DNA of 64,000 bases, taken from Lycocorax pyrrhopterus obiensis (taxonomy: Eukaryota; Chordata; Aves; Passeriformes; Paradisaeidae). The stretch spans positions 16,166,494-16,230,493 of the forward strand of contig JACSVZ010000002.1 of assembly GCA_014706295.1 (NCBI GenBank). The letters run 5' to 3'. The notes beneath the pieces were generated by a model. That model made no database searches and was not told where the DNA came from. It saw nothing but the letters and a program-made list of their open reading frames with translations. The translations under genes were made by a program, and so were the position numbers. This document shows, one piece after another, positions 37,901 to 52,900 of the stretch (position 1 is the first letter of the stretch; each line of letters begins with the position of its first letter).

Positions 37901-40900
37901 GCAGAAAAGCATTTCAATGTCATCCTACAAAAAATAATATCTTTCTGAAGTCTGCTAATTTAACAAGTTGCAAGAAACATTTTAAAGAGGTTTTGGATGT
38001 GACCTATGGTTATCAGTTAAAAAAAAAATTGGCTTTCCAGAGCAAGAGCTCACCTATTTCTACGGTCATTGTTAAAGTCTTGATGCAGTGAAATTGACTG
38101 TAATCATAAATAATATTATCTTTTTTTATTGTGACTGTGATAGAGTGACCAGCCGAGGCTCAAAAAGGCATTTTGCTTTCACGGCATTGTAATTTAGGGA
38201 CAAAAGAAGCACCAGAGACTGTGGCCAGCTAGGACTAGAAGTTTTTTTGGAATACGAGGAAAGCAATATATATATTCTGTTTAGCTGATCAAAGCTATGG
38301 AACATCTCAGTGTGTGGAAGAACTAGGCAGACCAAAACTGCCTGGAAATAAAATGACTAAAGAAGAAAGATACAGAAAATCATGTCTGGGGATGGTAAAT
38401 AGGGAACACATAGTCACTGTCTGTTCTAGGATAAATAAAGGGCATCAAATGAAAATGAGCCAGTGAGATCAGTTCAGAACAAAGGAAGAGACTTCTTCAT
38501 ACACCACATAGCTAAGCACTCAAATTCTATGCCAGAAGATAGTAAAGTCATTTGTTTAAGGGAGTTCAAAAAGCAACCAGAGACATTCATTGAACTATTC
38601 ATCCATCCAAAACTGTTAACGCATGGACAATCAGGAGTTTTCTGAATCACAATAAGATGAAGAATATTCTGGAAAAAATAATTTCTGTGTTCTTTTTTTT
38701 TTAAATAAACCCAAATCCGGTAGTGAAAAGGCTTCAAAAAAAGACTCTGAAGAAGAAGGGAAAAGTAGTACTGTACCTCTGACTACAAAAAAGACAGACA
38801 GTGGCAAATCTAAAACTGTTAAAATTCAACAGACTTCAAAATGGTATGGGTTACTTATTTTTCTTCCTTGTATTTTTTAATTTTTATTTTCCCTATCTAC
38901 AGTAGTTATCACTATACTTACCATCTGGTAATGTGAATTGTATTTTTTTAGTCCTTTTATGAGGCAGTGTTGTCATACCTATTTGAAACGTGCTTGTCCA
39001 TATTAGTTTATAACTATTTGAAATTGGTGATTCTGTTTATTTATTTTAGTAAAACATCAAGCAGCCTTGAAGATGTTGGTGAAAGTTCCTCAGAGACTGA
39101 AGAAGATGAGCAGCCTGTGCATCGTCAGGAAGGAGGCACAGATTTGTCACCAGAATACTGGGGAGTTCAGAAACTTGCAAGATATGTAAAAGTAAGTAAG
39201 CATTGTTAAATTGTATAAAAAATAAAGAAGTTATGCTTGAGGACACCAGACCAGTTCCTTATCCTTTCCACTTTCATTATTTCATATAGCCCTGCAGTGT
39301 AGTATTTTCAAATCCTGGAACTGTGGACTTTCCTATCACGCACTTTCTTTTTAATCTGCTATTTTTGGCTTATATAGCCCTTTAGATTAAACCATCTGTT
39401 CAGTGTTATTTAAAACGTAAGATGGCATAATCTCTTTATTAATTATTGGGTTTCTGCTTTTCTTTTTGCATGAAACTTTCAAAGAGGTTTCTTTATGTGG
39501 ATAATAACTTTCAAGAGTTTTTATTAAAACTGAATAGTTGCCTGAAGTCTTTCATCAACTATGATTAATGCGTGTCTGAAATAATTCTAACATGGTCTTG
39601 TGTCTGGATAGATGCTTTAGTGGACAAGAAAATGTATGATAAACAGGCATCTTCTAAAACAAACCAAAAAAAGGTTTTTACACAGACTTGTTGAAAATCT
39701 TTTGGAACCTATTAATATAGATAGTTAGAATCCTGAATATGTCTGAAACAGATCAAAAACCCAACATCCCTTTACTGTTCTGGAAAACTCTAATTATGTT
39801 TTTCCCTCAGGAGAAGTTCCTTTACAAGTTTGTACTGGAATTTATGTTCTGTTAAGTTGCTAATAAAAGCCCTGGCTTATTTATTTTTTTGAGTACAACT
39901 ACAGAGTACACACATCCGACTGATAAAATGATGGTGCTGGCTTTTGGTACAGCAGAAAGAGTAAGTCATACGGGGAGCAGCTGAGGGAGCTGGGCTTGTT
40001 TAGCCTGGAGAAAAGGAGGCTCAGGGGTGATCTTACCACTCCAACTGCCTGGAAGGAGGGTGTAGCCAGGTGGGGGTCAGCCTTTTCTCCCAGGCGTCCA
40101 GAGACCGGACAAGAAGACCTGGCCTCAAGCTGTGCCAGGGGAGGTTCAGGCTGGACATCAGGAAAAATTTTTCACTGAGAGGGTTATTAAGCATTGGAAC
40201 GGGCTGCCCAGAGAAGTGGTGGAGTCACCATCCTTGGAAGTGTTCAAGAAATGACTGGATGTGGCACTTGGTACTGTGGTTTAGTTGACGTGGTGGTGCT
40301 CAGTCAAAGGTTGGACTCGATGATCCTGAAGATCATTTCCGACCTTTATAATTCTGTGATTCTACAATTAAGTACTTGTGAGGAATAAGCAAAGTTTTGG
40401 CTCCTCACAGTCCTTTTAACTACTGTAGAAGAGTAACTCGGTCTTTCAAAATATATTCAGACTACCCACACTGCTTGTTCTCAGTCCATGTCTGTGGGGC
40501 CTTTTAGTGGACCTGGCAAAGAGACACAGACAAACATCAATAATGCAAGCCTGTCTACATTTATCTTTTCTAGGTTGGACTTCTATATTTTTGTCATTTT
40601 GGCTACGGTAAAATAACCCTTTGCAAATGTAACTTTGAGCATGTAACATGCTCAGCTATTCCTAATGCTGAACACAGCATGTATACATTTTGCATTATAG
40701 AATTCTCCCAACTTGCATGTAATTACAGTTCAAGAGGTTGTTTTCAAACCTTTCAGTTTGCTAATAACCTTTCAGCTTGCTTCTGTCTTTGTTATGAAGC
40801 AACTCTGTACTTTTCTGAGAGCTCAGAGAAACAACCATGTTACTTTTTAGTAAAGACTCAAGGTCCTTCTGGAGAGGATACTTGAAATTCATTACTGTTG

Positions 40901-43900
40901 ATGAATTCCCACTAATCTTTTGATTGGCCCATTTATGTACCACCCTCTACTGACAAGACTCTTCTCTCCTGGTTATTTAATTCTCAAACTGCCTTTCCTC
41001 TCTAGGTCTTTCATATACTCATGTTTATATTTTAGTATTGGACTTAAATCAGTATTGAAATTCGTATCTATATTTGCATAAAACCATTCTGAAAGAAGAG
41101 TGAGAATGACAAATAGGAAAGCATATTTTTCATGCACCTCTGTTTTAGAAATGAGTATATTTTGTTCCAGCTGTCAACAAGCAAAATTACATAATGGTTT
41201 AGAACTAGGAAATGATAGGGCAGCATTTTTGATCAGATGGTGAGTGCCCATTAAGAAGCTTATAATATAAAATCCCATAATATGAAAAAGTTTTGTTGTG
41301 AAAATTCAAATATATGCTTGTTTATGTATTCACACACACCTGAGTCTTCCCATAGTTTTTTAAGTTAGATATAAATTAAACTAAGTATTTGAAGATATAC
41401 TTAAAATAGTTCTGTGTTCAGTCTTAGCTACATAAAGCAAGAACTCCCTAGTGTCAGATAAAGCTGAAAAGAGATGCTTCAGTGCCATACCACAGACAGT
41501 GGTTGAAATGTTTTATTGATGGAGTGCTACTTTAGCTTGCACATGGAATTCATTTTAATTCAAGTATAAATACTGCACTTCTGGCCAGACTTGGGAGATT
41601 TTTTGGCATTCTTGTTGTTCATGTAGGCAAGTGTTCATGACACATGCAACATAAGAGAAAATAGATTTATGACTGTGTTATTTAAGCGTCTACAAGCATA
41701 TTTATATAGAAGCACAAATTTCAAAGGGCTTGTGTTGTTTGCCCATCTAAAAAAATTAACAAAATGCCTTAAATAATAGATGTTTGAGATACCAAGAAAA
41801 TACAATAATTTGTAGATGCAGTCATTTTCCAAACGTCTGCTAATGTGAGTCACAATTCAGCAAGACTCTATAAATCAATTTGCAAACAAAAACTCCCATA
41901 AAACCTGAAAGATACCTACTTTTTGTATAATGTTAGATTGTCATTAAATGTTAAAAATATGGTTTCTCTTTGTATAAAGCAAACTTGCAAGATGCTGTGA
42001 GTTGTGCCTGTAGGCTCTGTACTTGTATTCCTCTTCATGGAGAGAAATCCAGTCCTGGGGAAATTCCCTTCTGACTTTTTGCCCTTCTCCACTCCCCTTC
42101 CTTTCTGGGAAAGAGTATCCAGGTTGGAATTGTTCCGCTGGGAAGCAGCTGCTTCTGTGGTCTGGCTCCTTGTCCTACCTTCAATCTTCCCAGGGCTGTG
42201 AAGTAGGAGATGGAGCATGTGTGTTCCTGCCATGCCTCCCCATTGATTTAACAAAGAGCAGAAAAATAGATTAGTGAGCCTGGTGATGGTCTTGTGTTAG
42301 GCATCCTTTGGGGGGCCAGAGTAGATAAAATTGGAATGAAGTGCTCTGTTGATGTTTGTAACAGTGAGATTCACCCAGCCTACTTCAGATTTGACGTTAT
42401 TTATTAAATTGGTGCTTCTGAAGAATTGGATTTCTAGAGGAAGGACTACATTTTACATCTGAATAGTTTTAGGAGTAGGACGAAGGGGTCATCTTTTTCA
42501 ATTATCCTTTTACTAGAAATGGGGAACATCAGGTAGAAATGCAGAATATTCTTTGTGGCAGAACTGGGGCTGTTGACTGAAAAAAATAAAGAAGAAAAAA
42601 AATGGTGAGAGCTGGGCTTTGTGCTGCCCACTGTTGAGCACTGGCTATTGCCAGTTTTATGATAAAACTGAGATGTTGAGAGGTGGACTGGGGCTGGTGA
42701 CTGTGCCAGGAATAACGCCAATATCCAGAATAAGTCTTTAATCCCTTAAGAACTTGTGCTGTTTGATTTTGGTTCCCTGTAAGGGTGTGATTTATACGTA
42801 CACGTATGACAGGATGAGGATGAAGAGAGTTCTGCAGGATCATGTCAGTTACAGAATTCATCCTTCAGTTTCTTACATGGAAAGTCATTCTACTTTTGGC
42901 TGTATTTCAGGAGTATGCTAGTGAAACCAGTCAAATCTCACACTTCATGTAAAATACCCATAAATTTCGTATCTGTTTGGAATTACTCCAGTGCAAAAGA
43001 CCCCATCCCCAGAACAGCACTGTGTTTCCTTTCTACTTTGGAATCATAAGTGGACAAATCTGCTGTCCCTCCCTAGCTGTTTGTGTCCTGTGCCAGGCCC
43101 AGGAGCTGGAGAAAGGCTATGGCACTGCACAGGCACCAGGAAGGATGTTCCTGAGTGTGGCCTTGGACAGCAGCTCCCAGGTGCCCATGTGCAAATGAAA
43201 ATTGTGTGATTTAGCAGCTGATGTACACAGCAACTCTTTTATAAGAACCAGTGATAAATTTACGGCACTTGTGAAGATGTTGATGTGGCTCATAGATTTT
43301 TTCTCAAAATTTACATACAATAGAGGACAGACAGTATTTTTAAACTGCATCATGGAAAAATATAGCTTTCTTAAGTCATAATGGTATTGGAAACATTCCA
43401 TATTATTAAGATTACACTACTGCTCATTATAAAAATTTAAATCAGCTTCATGAGCCATGTATTAAGAAATCAATTGTATTTTGGGATTAGCAGAAAAGTA
43501 ATTCTATTTTATTCTAACGTGCAGGACCTCAGAAAAAGACATGAACATCCCACCCAAAGGAATAAATAGAAGTAAATAGTCTTCAAATACTAATTGCTCA
43601 AAGTAAATTACACAAAAAGTAATTTCAAATTTAGTAAGACAAGGAAAAATAGTGTTAGTGTTACAATTTACCTACTGAAGTACCAGACATTTGTTTGCTT
43701 ATTTTGCACATTGTAATACTTCTCAAAAAGTTTTTTCATTCTTACAGAAAAAGTCTAAAATCTGTTGTTTATGGATGTTCCTGTAGTCTTGAAATCTGGC
43801 CCTGTATGTATGATAGATGCAAATGTTAGAATCTAATAGGAGGAGTAAAAGTCCCTAATCTGTGTAGGACATATATTGCACGTCAAAGTTTTTTCTACAA

Positions 43901-46900
43901 TCTGTGGATAAGACTTATCTGTTTTTTCTTTATAATATCTTACTGGCAAGACTTGCACGAGATTGTATTTTAGCTGGTAAATGCATAATAAGCATATGTA
44001 AATGCATGCAAAATATTTTTGTACATGTAATAACTTTGTCTCTGTATAATGCCTTTTTACAGGAGTGACCAACTTTGACCAACTCACCTTATTAGTAGAA
44101 TGTCTAACAACAAATCTTTTCCTTTCCCTCATGAAAGTATATGGTGGGGTAATCTGGAGGAGGTTATTCAACTGGACAGAAAAATCAAGATGAAAAATAA
44201 ATTTTTCTTTAGTTTGGCTAAGGCTGTTATTTTTCAGCAAATACCAAATGTATGTGACATAATCGTGTGCCACCTGCTAGTGTTTCCTGGCACGTGTTTG
44301 GCTCACCCGTCAGCCTTGGCAAACCTGTCAGCCTTCATATCACTCCCTTCTTTAGTGTTCATGAACGTCTCTTGCTCCCATCTTCCAGTACTAGCCAAGA
44401 TTTTATTTTAAAATTTGATAAAGAATGGGATTACTGAAAAAAAAAGGAAATAAAAATATGTGAAAAATGCATTTTATAGGTAAGATATGTATTTTCTAAC
44501 AACCTAGATAGTGCTGATCATGAAAAAGAAATATTTTTATGATAACTTTACTAGGTAGGAAATACTGGCAAATGGTGAACTCTCAATTTATTATTATAAT
44601 TGGCAACTCTGAAGCGCTGGAATAGGTCTCTCATCAAAATACCATACAATCACTCTTCATCCCAAGAGACATATAAAATTTATAACAACCAGTTGAATTT
44701 TGACCATTAACACCAACACCAAATCTGATGAATTTCTGTGTAGTGGAGGTTTAATTAATGTTCACAGGGTCACACATTCCTTAGAGTTTCATAGCTGATG
44801 AGATGAAAGACAATCTAGAAATAAAGAAAAAAAGTAAGCAGAATTCAGTAAAAAGGGGGAAAGAAGAGATTGTAGATGAAAAATAAAGGACTGAGGGAAA
44901 GAATGTAAAATAACTTAAGTTTGATTCTCCTCTTTCTGCAGGGTAGTATTCTATGATGAAAGCAGGTAATGAAATTAATGAGCTATGGTTTTGACACCAT
45001 AACTGTAGTACCTCTAAAATAGTAGTAAATTGCCACAGTTGTCTCAGTCTGACTTCAGGTTTTATATTCATGAAATAGATAATCAAATTGTTATGTTTCC
45101 TAAATAATTAGAATGGGATTGTGTCTGAAAGGTAGCAAGAGTTTTAAGTAGTGAGAACAACATTCTGCATTGTTTTTAAGTGTTCCACATTATTCTGGGC
45201 TCAATTTAATCACAGCTCACTATACACACAGTTATCTCAGAAGCATGCCTGTGCTTCAGCCGTGTCTTCACCCATATTTGTTTTTCCTATGCTCTCACTA
45301 AGCCCCGTTTCTAAGTTTGTTTCATTTCTCCAGAGAGCACCTATCTCTCAGTTTTTCATAAACTATTTTTATAATTTTGTTTTCCTTGCAAAAAAAATTT
45401 TTGGCCAGTTTCAAATGACACTGTCTCTTCTGTCTGTTCAGTCCTTGTAAAGCTTCAACAGTGTGCAAGCTCTCCAGTAGTCTGCAGAGGCAAAGGTCCT
45501 TCCTGGTTCAACCTCGTCAACTTATCTTCTCAGATTCACGTCCGCTGGTTTCCTAAATTAGTTGGATACATAAAATTAAAATGGCTGTAATAACATTAAG
45601 GCTTTTATCCTCTTTGTGAGCCAAGTACTAGGCGAAATCACAAATGCTCAGGCAGGTGTGACACTGTCACACAAGGTCAGTAGCACATCTGTGTTATGGG
45701 CAGCATGTGTCTCATCTCAGAGCCTGCAGTCAGAGTTTACGATGTTAAATTACTGTTGACAGTAGTGCTGTTTGTGTAGGGTTTTTTTCTTTTTTAAATT
45801 TAATTCTAGACTCTTTTCTCTTTCTCATTCAATCCTGTTTCCTTCTGATTTCTACATATTCTTTTAAAACACGTACATGCTTTATTTTCCTCAGATGAAG
45901 TGTCCTTACAAAATTGTACAGATGCATCTGGGGAAGAAATGCACCCCTAAACCGAAAATTTCACAACGGACTAGAAGATAAACTTGCACTGTTAAGATAT
46001 TATATATTATCTTGGCCAGGTTTTCTGTGGTTTTGGGATCACCATTTCACTTCTTTCCAAGTTTGAGGTTTGAGAAGTTACTAGGAAAAGTATTCTATTA
46101 TTCCTAGTCCAGTGAAGTAAAAGTTCATATGTTTGCACATGAACTGTTCGACTCTTACCTCCTCTATAGCAGAGTCCAATTTCTATCAATCAGAAAAGGA
46201 AAGCTAACAGAATGGATACATGTCTTGGAAGAGTTTTCAAGAGGGAATCAATGCTTGCCTAACAAAACCTCCTGGTTCACACAGAAAATAATAGACATTC
46301 TTTCTTGTGAAAACTCTTTATTTTCAATTTCATAAAATATGACAATTTAAACTGTATCTAGGTCATGATATATGTGTCACTTCTGCCACTGTGTAGGGTC
46401 AAGGTCAAGGTATTAATCTGCAACTAAAACTGTGCAGCTTCTGTGCATTGTTGTAGTCCAGTGTGAATGTTTTGAAACTTTGTGATGCCTGTGATTTTCC
46501 ACTGGCTTTACGTATATTAATCTGTATGGTTTACATACTGCCAGGCTGGAGCTAAAGAACGCCAGAAGATTCAGGAAGTGGGTCAGGGAATTATTCCATA
46601 ACTCACTTATACTTGTCCATAACTCATGTCTTAACAAGTTGCAGCTTGTATGTTTTATAAACTAAGATGAAAAATTGGAACTAGTATTTAAACCATAACA
46701 AAACTCAGAGTGTTTAGAGATTCACTAGCATAGAAAAATTGCCTTGCTGAAGCATATTATGTATTTTATATTGCAATACTCAGTCTTTCATTAAGCTGTA
46801 TCAAAATTTATTTAGATGTGGAAGTATTTTCTAGCAGAAAATTACAAAAGGATCTGTGATTTAAGAGAGTCAAGTTCAACAGAAAATAAAAAAGTCACAA

Positions 46901-49900
46901 ACCTTTAAACTAAGAATTCTGTTTCATACTTTACTATTTGTTTTGGATTTCTTGTTTTATAAAAATTACAATATTCCTTTTGGCTGGGATTCCACTTAAA
47001 CAATGTTCTTTTTTCTAGGAGTTTTTTTGTTCCATTAATGAATTCTAATTTAAGAAGTCTGATATAACAATAATTTGACCAACTTTTTTGAGGCTATCAC
47101 ATTATGCTATTTTGTTTCTTCAGTATTTTTTGAAAATATATTGACTTGGTATGTTTGGTCTTAATTTTGTCAAGTATATTGTAATTTCCATTCAGATTGT
47201 ATATACTCATAATCAAAATTGTGGTATTATACAGAAGAATGAAAAAACTGCCCACAAACAGCAGTTTTCTTTCCTGTTATTCAGCCATAGGCTTGTTATC
47301 ACGGGCATGTACATTTAACTATCTGTCCAGGATTACTTAATATAGTAGAGAAAATACACTTCTACTCTGGCAAAATAGATGTCAGCCATTGGTCTAAACA
47401 GAAAAAAAAAGTCTTTGACGTTACCATGCAGAGTAAAACAATATTTCATTTTCTGGTAGCATTCAGTCATGTTCACTCTAAATCCTAAACCAAATTAAAT
47501 AAATTAGTAGAGCACCTTTCAAATAGGTACCATATTGATAGAGATATTTGTGAGCCAAAAACTGTATAATTTTCCTTTTACTTAATTTTGCTTTCTCTTG
47601 GGAAACTGAAATGCACTGTAACTTTATTGTAATGTTTATGTATTTCTATGCATACACTTCCTGTTGCTTCAAATTGAGCTACAAATTTGGAATAATCTTC
47701 TTTATAATCCTGTTCATACTTCTATTACTTGTACTCCTGTAATGCCTTTAGGTTTCAGCTGAAAGAGATGGCTCTAGAGGAAATTTTGTATCTTTCTTTC
47801 CTAGCCTGCTGAACTGACATCATCCGTTCAAAAATTAAAGCTTTGTGTTGACTAGGAATGATTTAATTGGGATGGGACATGTGCTATTGAAACTTAAGCC
47901 TATATATTTTATTATCTATTATCTGTATCTATGATCGTATTATCTATTATGGGTCAATTATTTTTTTAAAAAAATAAGTAAATATCAAAACCATTTATTA
48001 TTTCCAAAATTTCATGGTAGGAAAAGTTCACAAAAAATAAATAACAGAAAATAGGACTAGAGCAGAATGTAGGAAGTCATTGACTCCATCTTCTTGTAAA
48101 ACAGCATCAATGTGTGTCTTCTGGACAAATATTTCTCTACCTTTTCTTTCCTGTCATGGAGATTTTATGACTGCTGTAAGCAATATATTCAAGAATTCAA
48201 ATGTTCTTACCATTAAAGTTGGTTTTGTTGAGTCTTTTTTATTACGTAGAATGGATCAACCCTGATGCCATTAAACCCCATTATTTCTTGTCTGGACCTG
48301 GAGAACAGGTGATTGGCATTGAAGGTGTTCCTTAAACCATCTTCTTATTCTCCAGAGTAAACAGCTCCAGTTCCTTCCATTTTTCAGTGGAGATCATAAT
48401 TTTGAGATATTTTGGTGTCCTCTCGTCTCCATCAACTTTCTCAGTATCTTTTTTGAAGTATAATACCTAGAATGAATGTAGTACTTAAATTTGAGCAGTG
48501 CCAAACCAAAGAGGGAGGATTTCTTGTATCTTACAGGTTACAAATCTGGTTATAAGTCTCTCTGTAAAGTTTGCTTTTTTTGTTTGGCAACACTGTGATA
48601 TTGATAGATAATATCAGTATTGTGTTCTGTTGATAACAACAGATTTCCTTCTACAGTTCTGCAAACTAATCATGGCATCAGCCAGTTCTCTCAGTACCAT
48701 AGAGCAGTCCATTGAGCTTATCTAGTATGAAAACATCTAAGTTATCTAAGTACTAACTGACTAGTTATGTCCTTAGCATAGTCAGAGTGTTCACTACACC
48801 ATCAGTGGCATTAAGTAACCTTTAGCAGAATATATTAAAGGTTAATGCAGAAAAAAGACCCCTTAACGGTTTTGCTTTCTTGGTTCCATTTGTTGAAAGC
48901 TTGCCATTGACTCACAGAGTTTTTCCTCCTGATTATTACAGAAGTACCAAACAAAATGATGGTTTGAACTTGTGTGTTCCTTGGTAACTGTATTTTGGTT
49001 TCTGTCTGTATTTGCTTGTGTTTTTCTTTTCTTTTCATTCTTTTTTCATCTTGTCAGTGGTTCTTTAATTCTCAGTTCTGAACTGTTCTCAGTTGTGAGC
49101 TTGAGTGTTGTAACAGAGACATTAGAAATACAGTGCACAGAAGATGTTCTACTAGTAGTGTAACAGTGATACTGGTTTATTTTCATTTAATTTGTGGAGA
49201 TATATGTTATACCAATATATAGGAAAAGAGACACATTTTTAACGTAGTCTGTGTTTAATTTCAAGCCTTAAAATTGATTGTTGATCTGCCAATAGAGTCT
49301 ATTTTGCTTCCAACATATCAGATTTCAAATGGTATAACAACATGATGCAGATTTTATGTCAACTTAATGGAGAGGTAACTATTTCCATGCATGTTCAAAT
49401 CTATGCTGTAACTACTGCAAGACTTACTGTAAGGATAACTTCAAGAAACAAAAAATAATTGGTGAAACCAGCAGTAATATTTCTTGTTTTGTAGAACGGA
49501 TGCTTCAGCACATATGAAAAATATTTGATCGTGGTTTTACATTAAAAACACTTAAAGTGGTGTGTTAGTTTTTGAAGCTTAAAAAAGAACATGCATATAT
49601 ATATATATTTTAATATCTACAGTTGTATTTTTTTATTCAGTATAAGAAAATTAAAAGCTGTTTATTTTTTAAAAACCTGGTCCACATTAAATGTCATATG
49701 CCAACCATTATACATGTAAGATAAGGGAATTATGGATGACTCTGCTATGTGTCAATGCAGTTTCAGTGTAGGAGAAGCAGTCCTCAGAAAAAGAGACATC
49801 ACTTTTCAGGTTAGCAGTATACTTCTTACACTTACGTAAAATAATAAAAAGACAAGTTTTCTTTAAAAACACCTGTTGCAAATTTTTTATCATACAAAGC

Positions 49901-52900
49901 AAAGTAAATGTCAAAGTCTAATCTATGTGAAAAGGCCACAACTTTCATGAAAGGACAGCTGTTAGTTTTTTTGAGCTGCAGAATATTCTGTGTAGTTTTG
50001 TAATCATATTTTGCGGATTTAAAAAAAATAATTTAGAGTTTTATATGTGTAGATAAACTGATTTCTCTAGGAAGATGTTTGAGAAATTGTTACATTATTT
50101 TATACTCTAGGACATATTTTCAAAGTAGATGAAAATATGTTATTAAAAGAAGACACATTTCATTCTCCTGAAGTCAAGATGATAAAGATGATTAAAAAAA
50201 GATAATTTTTAAAAATTGTGGGCATCTTCCTCTAGGACACTCTTTTACAGATGTTTAAAAAATACCTTTATATTTAACTACTTTTTTGGGGAAATTTTGT
50301 GGTATCTGTTGTTAGAAGAAATTTAAGTAAAAATTATGAAGCGCTATGAATATATACTTTATTGATTAGCAGAAGTGTTTTTTCTGATGTAAATTACTGG
50401 TCTGAAACTTTATGAAGTAGTTCTCTCACATTATTTTTGGATGTATTTTCTCACTTGTGATTCTCTACTACATTTATCCTAACTTGAAGAGCATATTAGA
50501 TTTAAATTCTTTGTACTGTATTTGTCTTACTGTTTCTGTTTACATTTAAGAGAAATACGCTTCAAAAGTTCTGGTTTTGTTAGATCTGTTTTATATTAGC
50601 AAACATTACTCTGTTTTTCAATATTCTATGTTTCATTATGATGTCCACAATTTAGCAGAACACTTTCCTCTGGGAAGGAATGGCTAAAAATCTTTTACAG
50701 ATTCAAAACTCTGATTTAAAAGAGATGGGCTTGGGCAGCACAGTCCAGATTGGGATGGGAGCCAAAGCTTCCCTGGAATGCAGGAGGTGGATGCTGTAGT
50801 TTGATTTACTAGGTACTCTAAGTTGTAACTTCCACGTTAGTACCAGCTGGCAATGTTTATGCACTCCAGCTTCTGTTGCAGCTACATGGTAGCTCAGCTC
50901 TCCTAATTTCCATGCATCGGTTCATCCCTGATTTTATTGACAGTAAATCTATATTATAGGTTCAAAAGAATCCACTGTCATATGGTTTAACTTTCTGTGT
51001 TGTATTCTTTGATTTTTTCTTTCTTTTAGTCTAGTTGCAGTGATTGAAATAGAGCTTATCATTTAGAAAAACATCCAACCTGGTCTATTCACAGCAAGCC
51101 ATGCTAGTCATTTTCCACCTGAGCTATTCACTCATTTGAATCTTTATGCCATTTACAGACTTTATCAATAGTTCAATTTCTTACTATGTTTGCCTTATTG
51201 AATGCCATAGAATCAAAATGGTCTACCATGTTTCTTCTTTAGTAGTAGTTTTACTAGCACGAGTAGAAGTGATTGAATTTTTTATTAAGTGCACTTTACA
51301 CATCTGTTAATTAATTGCTTTATTTTAGGGAGGTGATCCAACGGCTACTGTAATTGCACTGTGTTCAATGAGAGATTTAAATCTGTCTCAAGAAACATGT
51401 CAGCTGGCCATCAAAGACACTGGATGTCTTGAAGTGTTAATTAATTTACTTGACACAGAAGAAATTAAATGTCAGGTAACTAGCTTTGTCAAAAAGAGCA
51501 ATGAATATGCCTTTTCTATTAGAATATTTTTTCAAGTTTCAAAGTTTCAGAGTATAAAGAAAATTGATTTCTTTTCTCATCTCTGTATTTTCTTGTTTTA
51601 TTCTGATTTTTTAGAAAGACATCTCTCTTTGACTTTCAGTTTCCTTTTTCTCTCCCGATTAAATATAAAGAAAAAAAATTAAATAACCCATCATTTTAAA
51701 TACTGTTAATGTTTTTGTATACCTAAATAATGTTTAACTTTTATCATTTCCCATTATTTAGACTGGTTCATTAAAAATCCTGAAGGAAATTAGTCAAAAT
51801 GTATTGATCAGACATGCAATTGCAGATCTTGGAGGCTTAGAGATCATGGTGAAAATATTGGACTCTCCAGATACCGATCTAAAATGTTTGGCAGCTGAAA
51901 CAATTGCCAATGTTGCTAGATTTAAACGAGCACGAAAGACAGTAAGGCAACATGGAGGAATCAAGAAATTGGTAAGCAGACATTAGAATTTGTACCCTTG
52001 TCATATGCGTATTTTTGTTCAAAAAACACATCATGTGTTGTGAACTTGATTATTGTAGTGTTTACCATAACTAAAAAGCAGCATGATATCAAAGTTCCCT
52101 GTAAATATTAAGAAAGTCGTATTTTTTTTAGGTTGAGCTGTTGGAATCTATTTCCGCGGGATCATCATACCAAGCCAAAGACACTGAAACAGCACGCTGC
52201 GGGGCTTTGGCACTCTGGAGCTGCAGCAAAAGCACCAAAAACAAGAAAGCAATCCGTAAAGCTGGTGGCATTCCTTTACTAGCTAGATGGCTCAAATGCT
52301 CACACACAAACATCTTAATTCCAATAGTGGGCACACTACAAGAATGTGCCTCAGAGGTGAGTAAACACATATAGCTAAGTTATTTCTAAGCATTAAAGAA
52401 ATTGGCCCCTAAAATGCATTCTACAGTCACTTAAATCAGATCAGTTATCCTGTCAGAAAGTAGATGCTTTGTGTAATCAGAGTTGTTTTGAGAAGGTCAC
52501 AACTTGGATTGAAGTAAAAGCCACATTTTTTATTTAAAAGGCTAGGAGTAATATGTGAAAGAAAAAAAATGTAGAAATGAAAGCCTTAGTAAGTTTATTT
52601 TTTTTATGATTTTTTTCATCATACTTTACAGATTTGGCAACCTAAGATGCTGTAGTCTGGTTAATCCGTGCATTTAAATTCTACAAAGCTAACCTGCAGG
52701 TGTGGCCAAGAAGATCCAGTGCAATGCAGGGTGGAGTGGTTTACAGTGTCCTTGTGCATTGGGTCTGATCCATTGCAAATAGAAGAAAGGAATATATGTG
52801 ATTTTTCTACGGATTTCCTTGGCACATTTTGCAACTTTGAGTATATTCAGTTTTTAGATTTAAATACAAATATTTTTTAGCATGGCCATGTAAGGGATTA

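Larger units (their letters stand above)
39192..51328 (+). other. ODAD2: ODAD2 intron 9 (12.1 kb)
   Basis: The largest intron in the window, GT-AG. It holds a CR1 fragment (39971-40366), an old minus-strand CR1-like remnant (about 48062-48720), a 17-base palindrome (45656-45672), an AT dinucleotide run (49595-49608) and a degenerate ATCT-rich tract (47911-47952). I see no supported internal exon, and the protein reads straight from exon 9 into exon 10. Confidence 0.85.
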
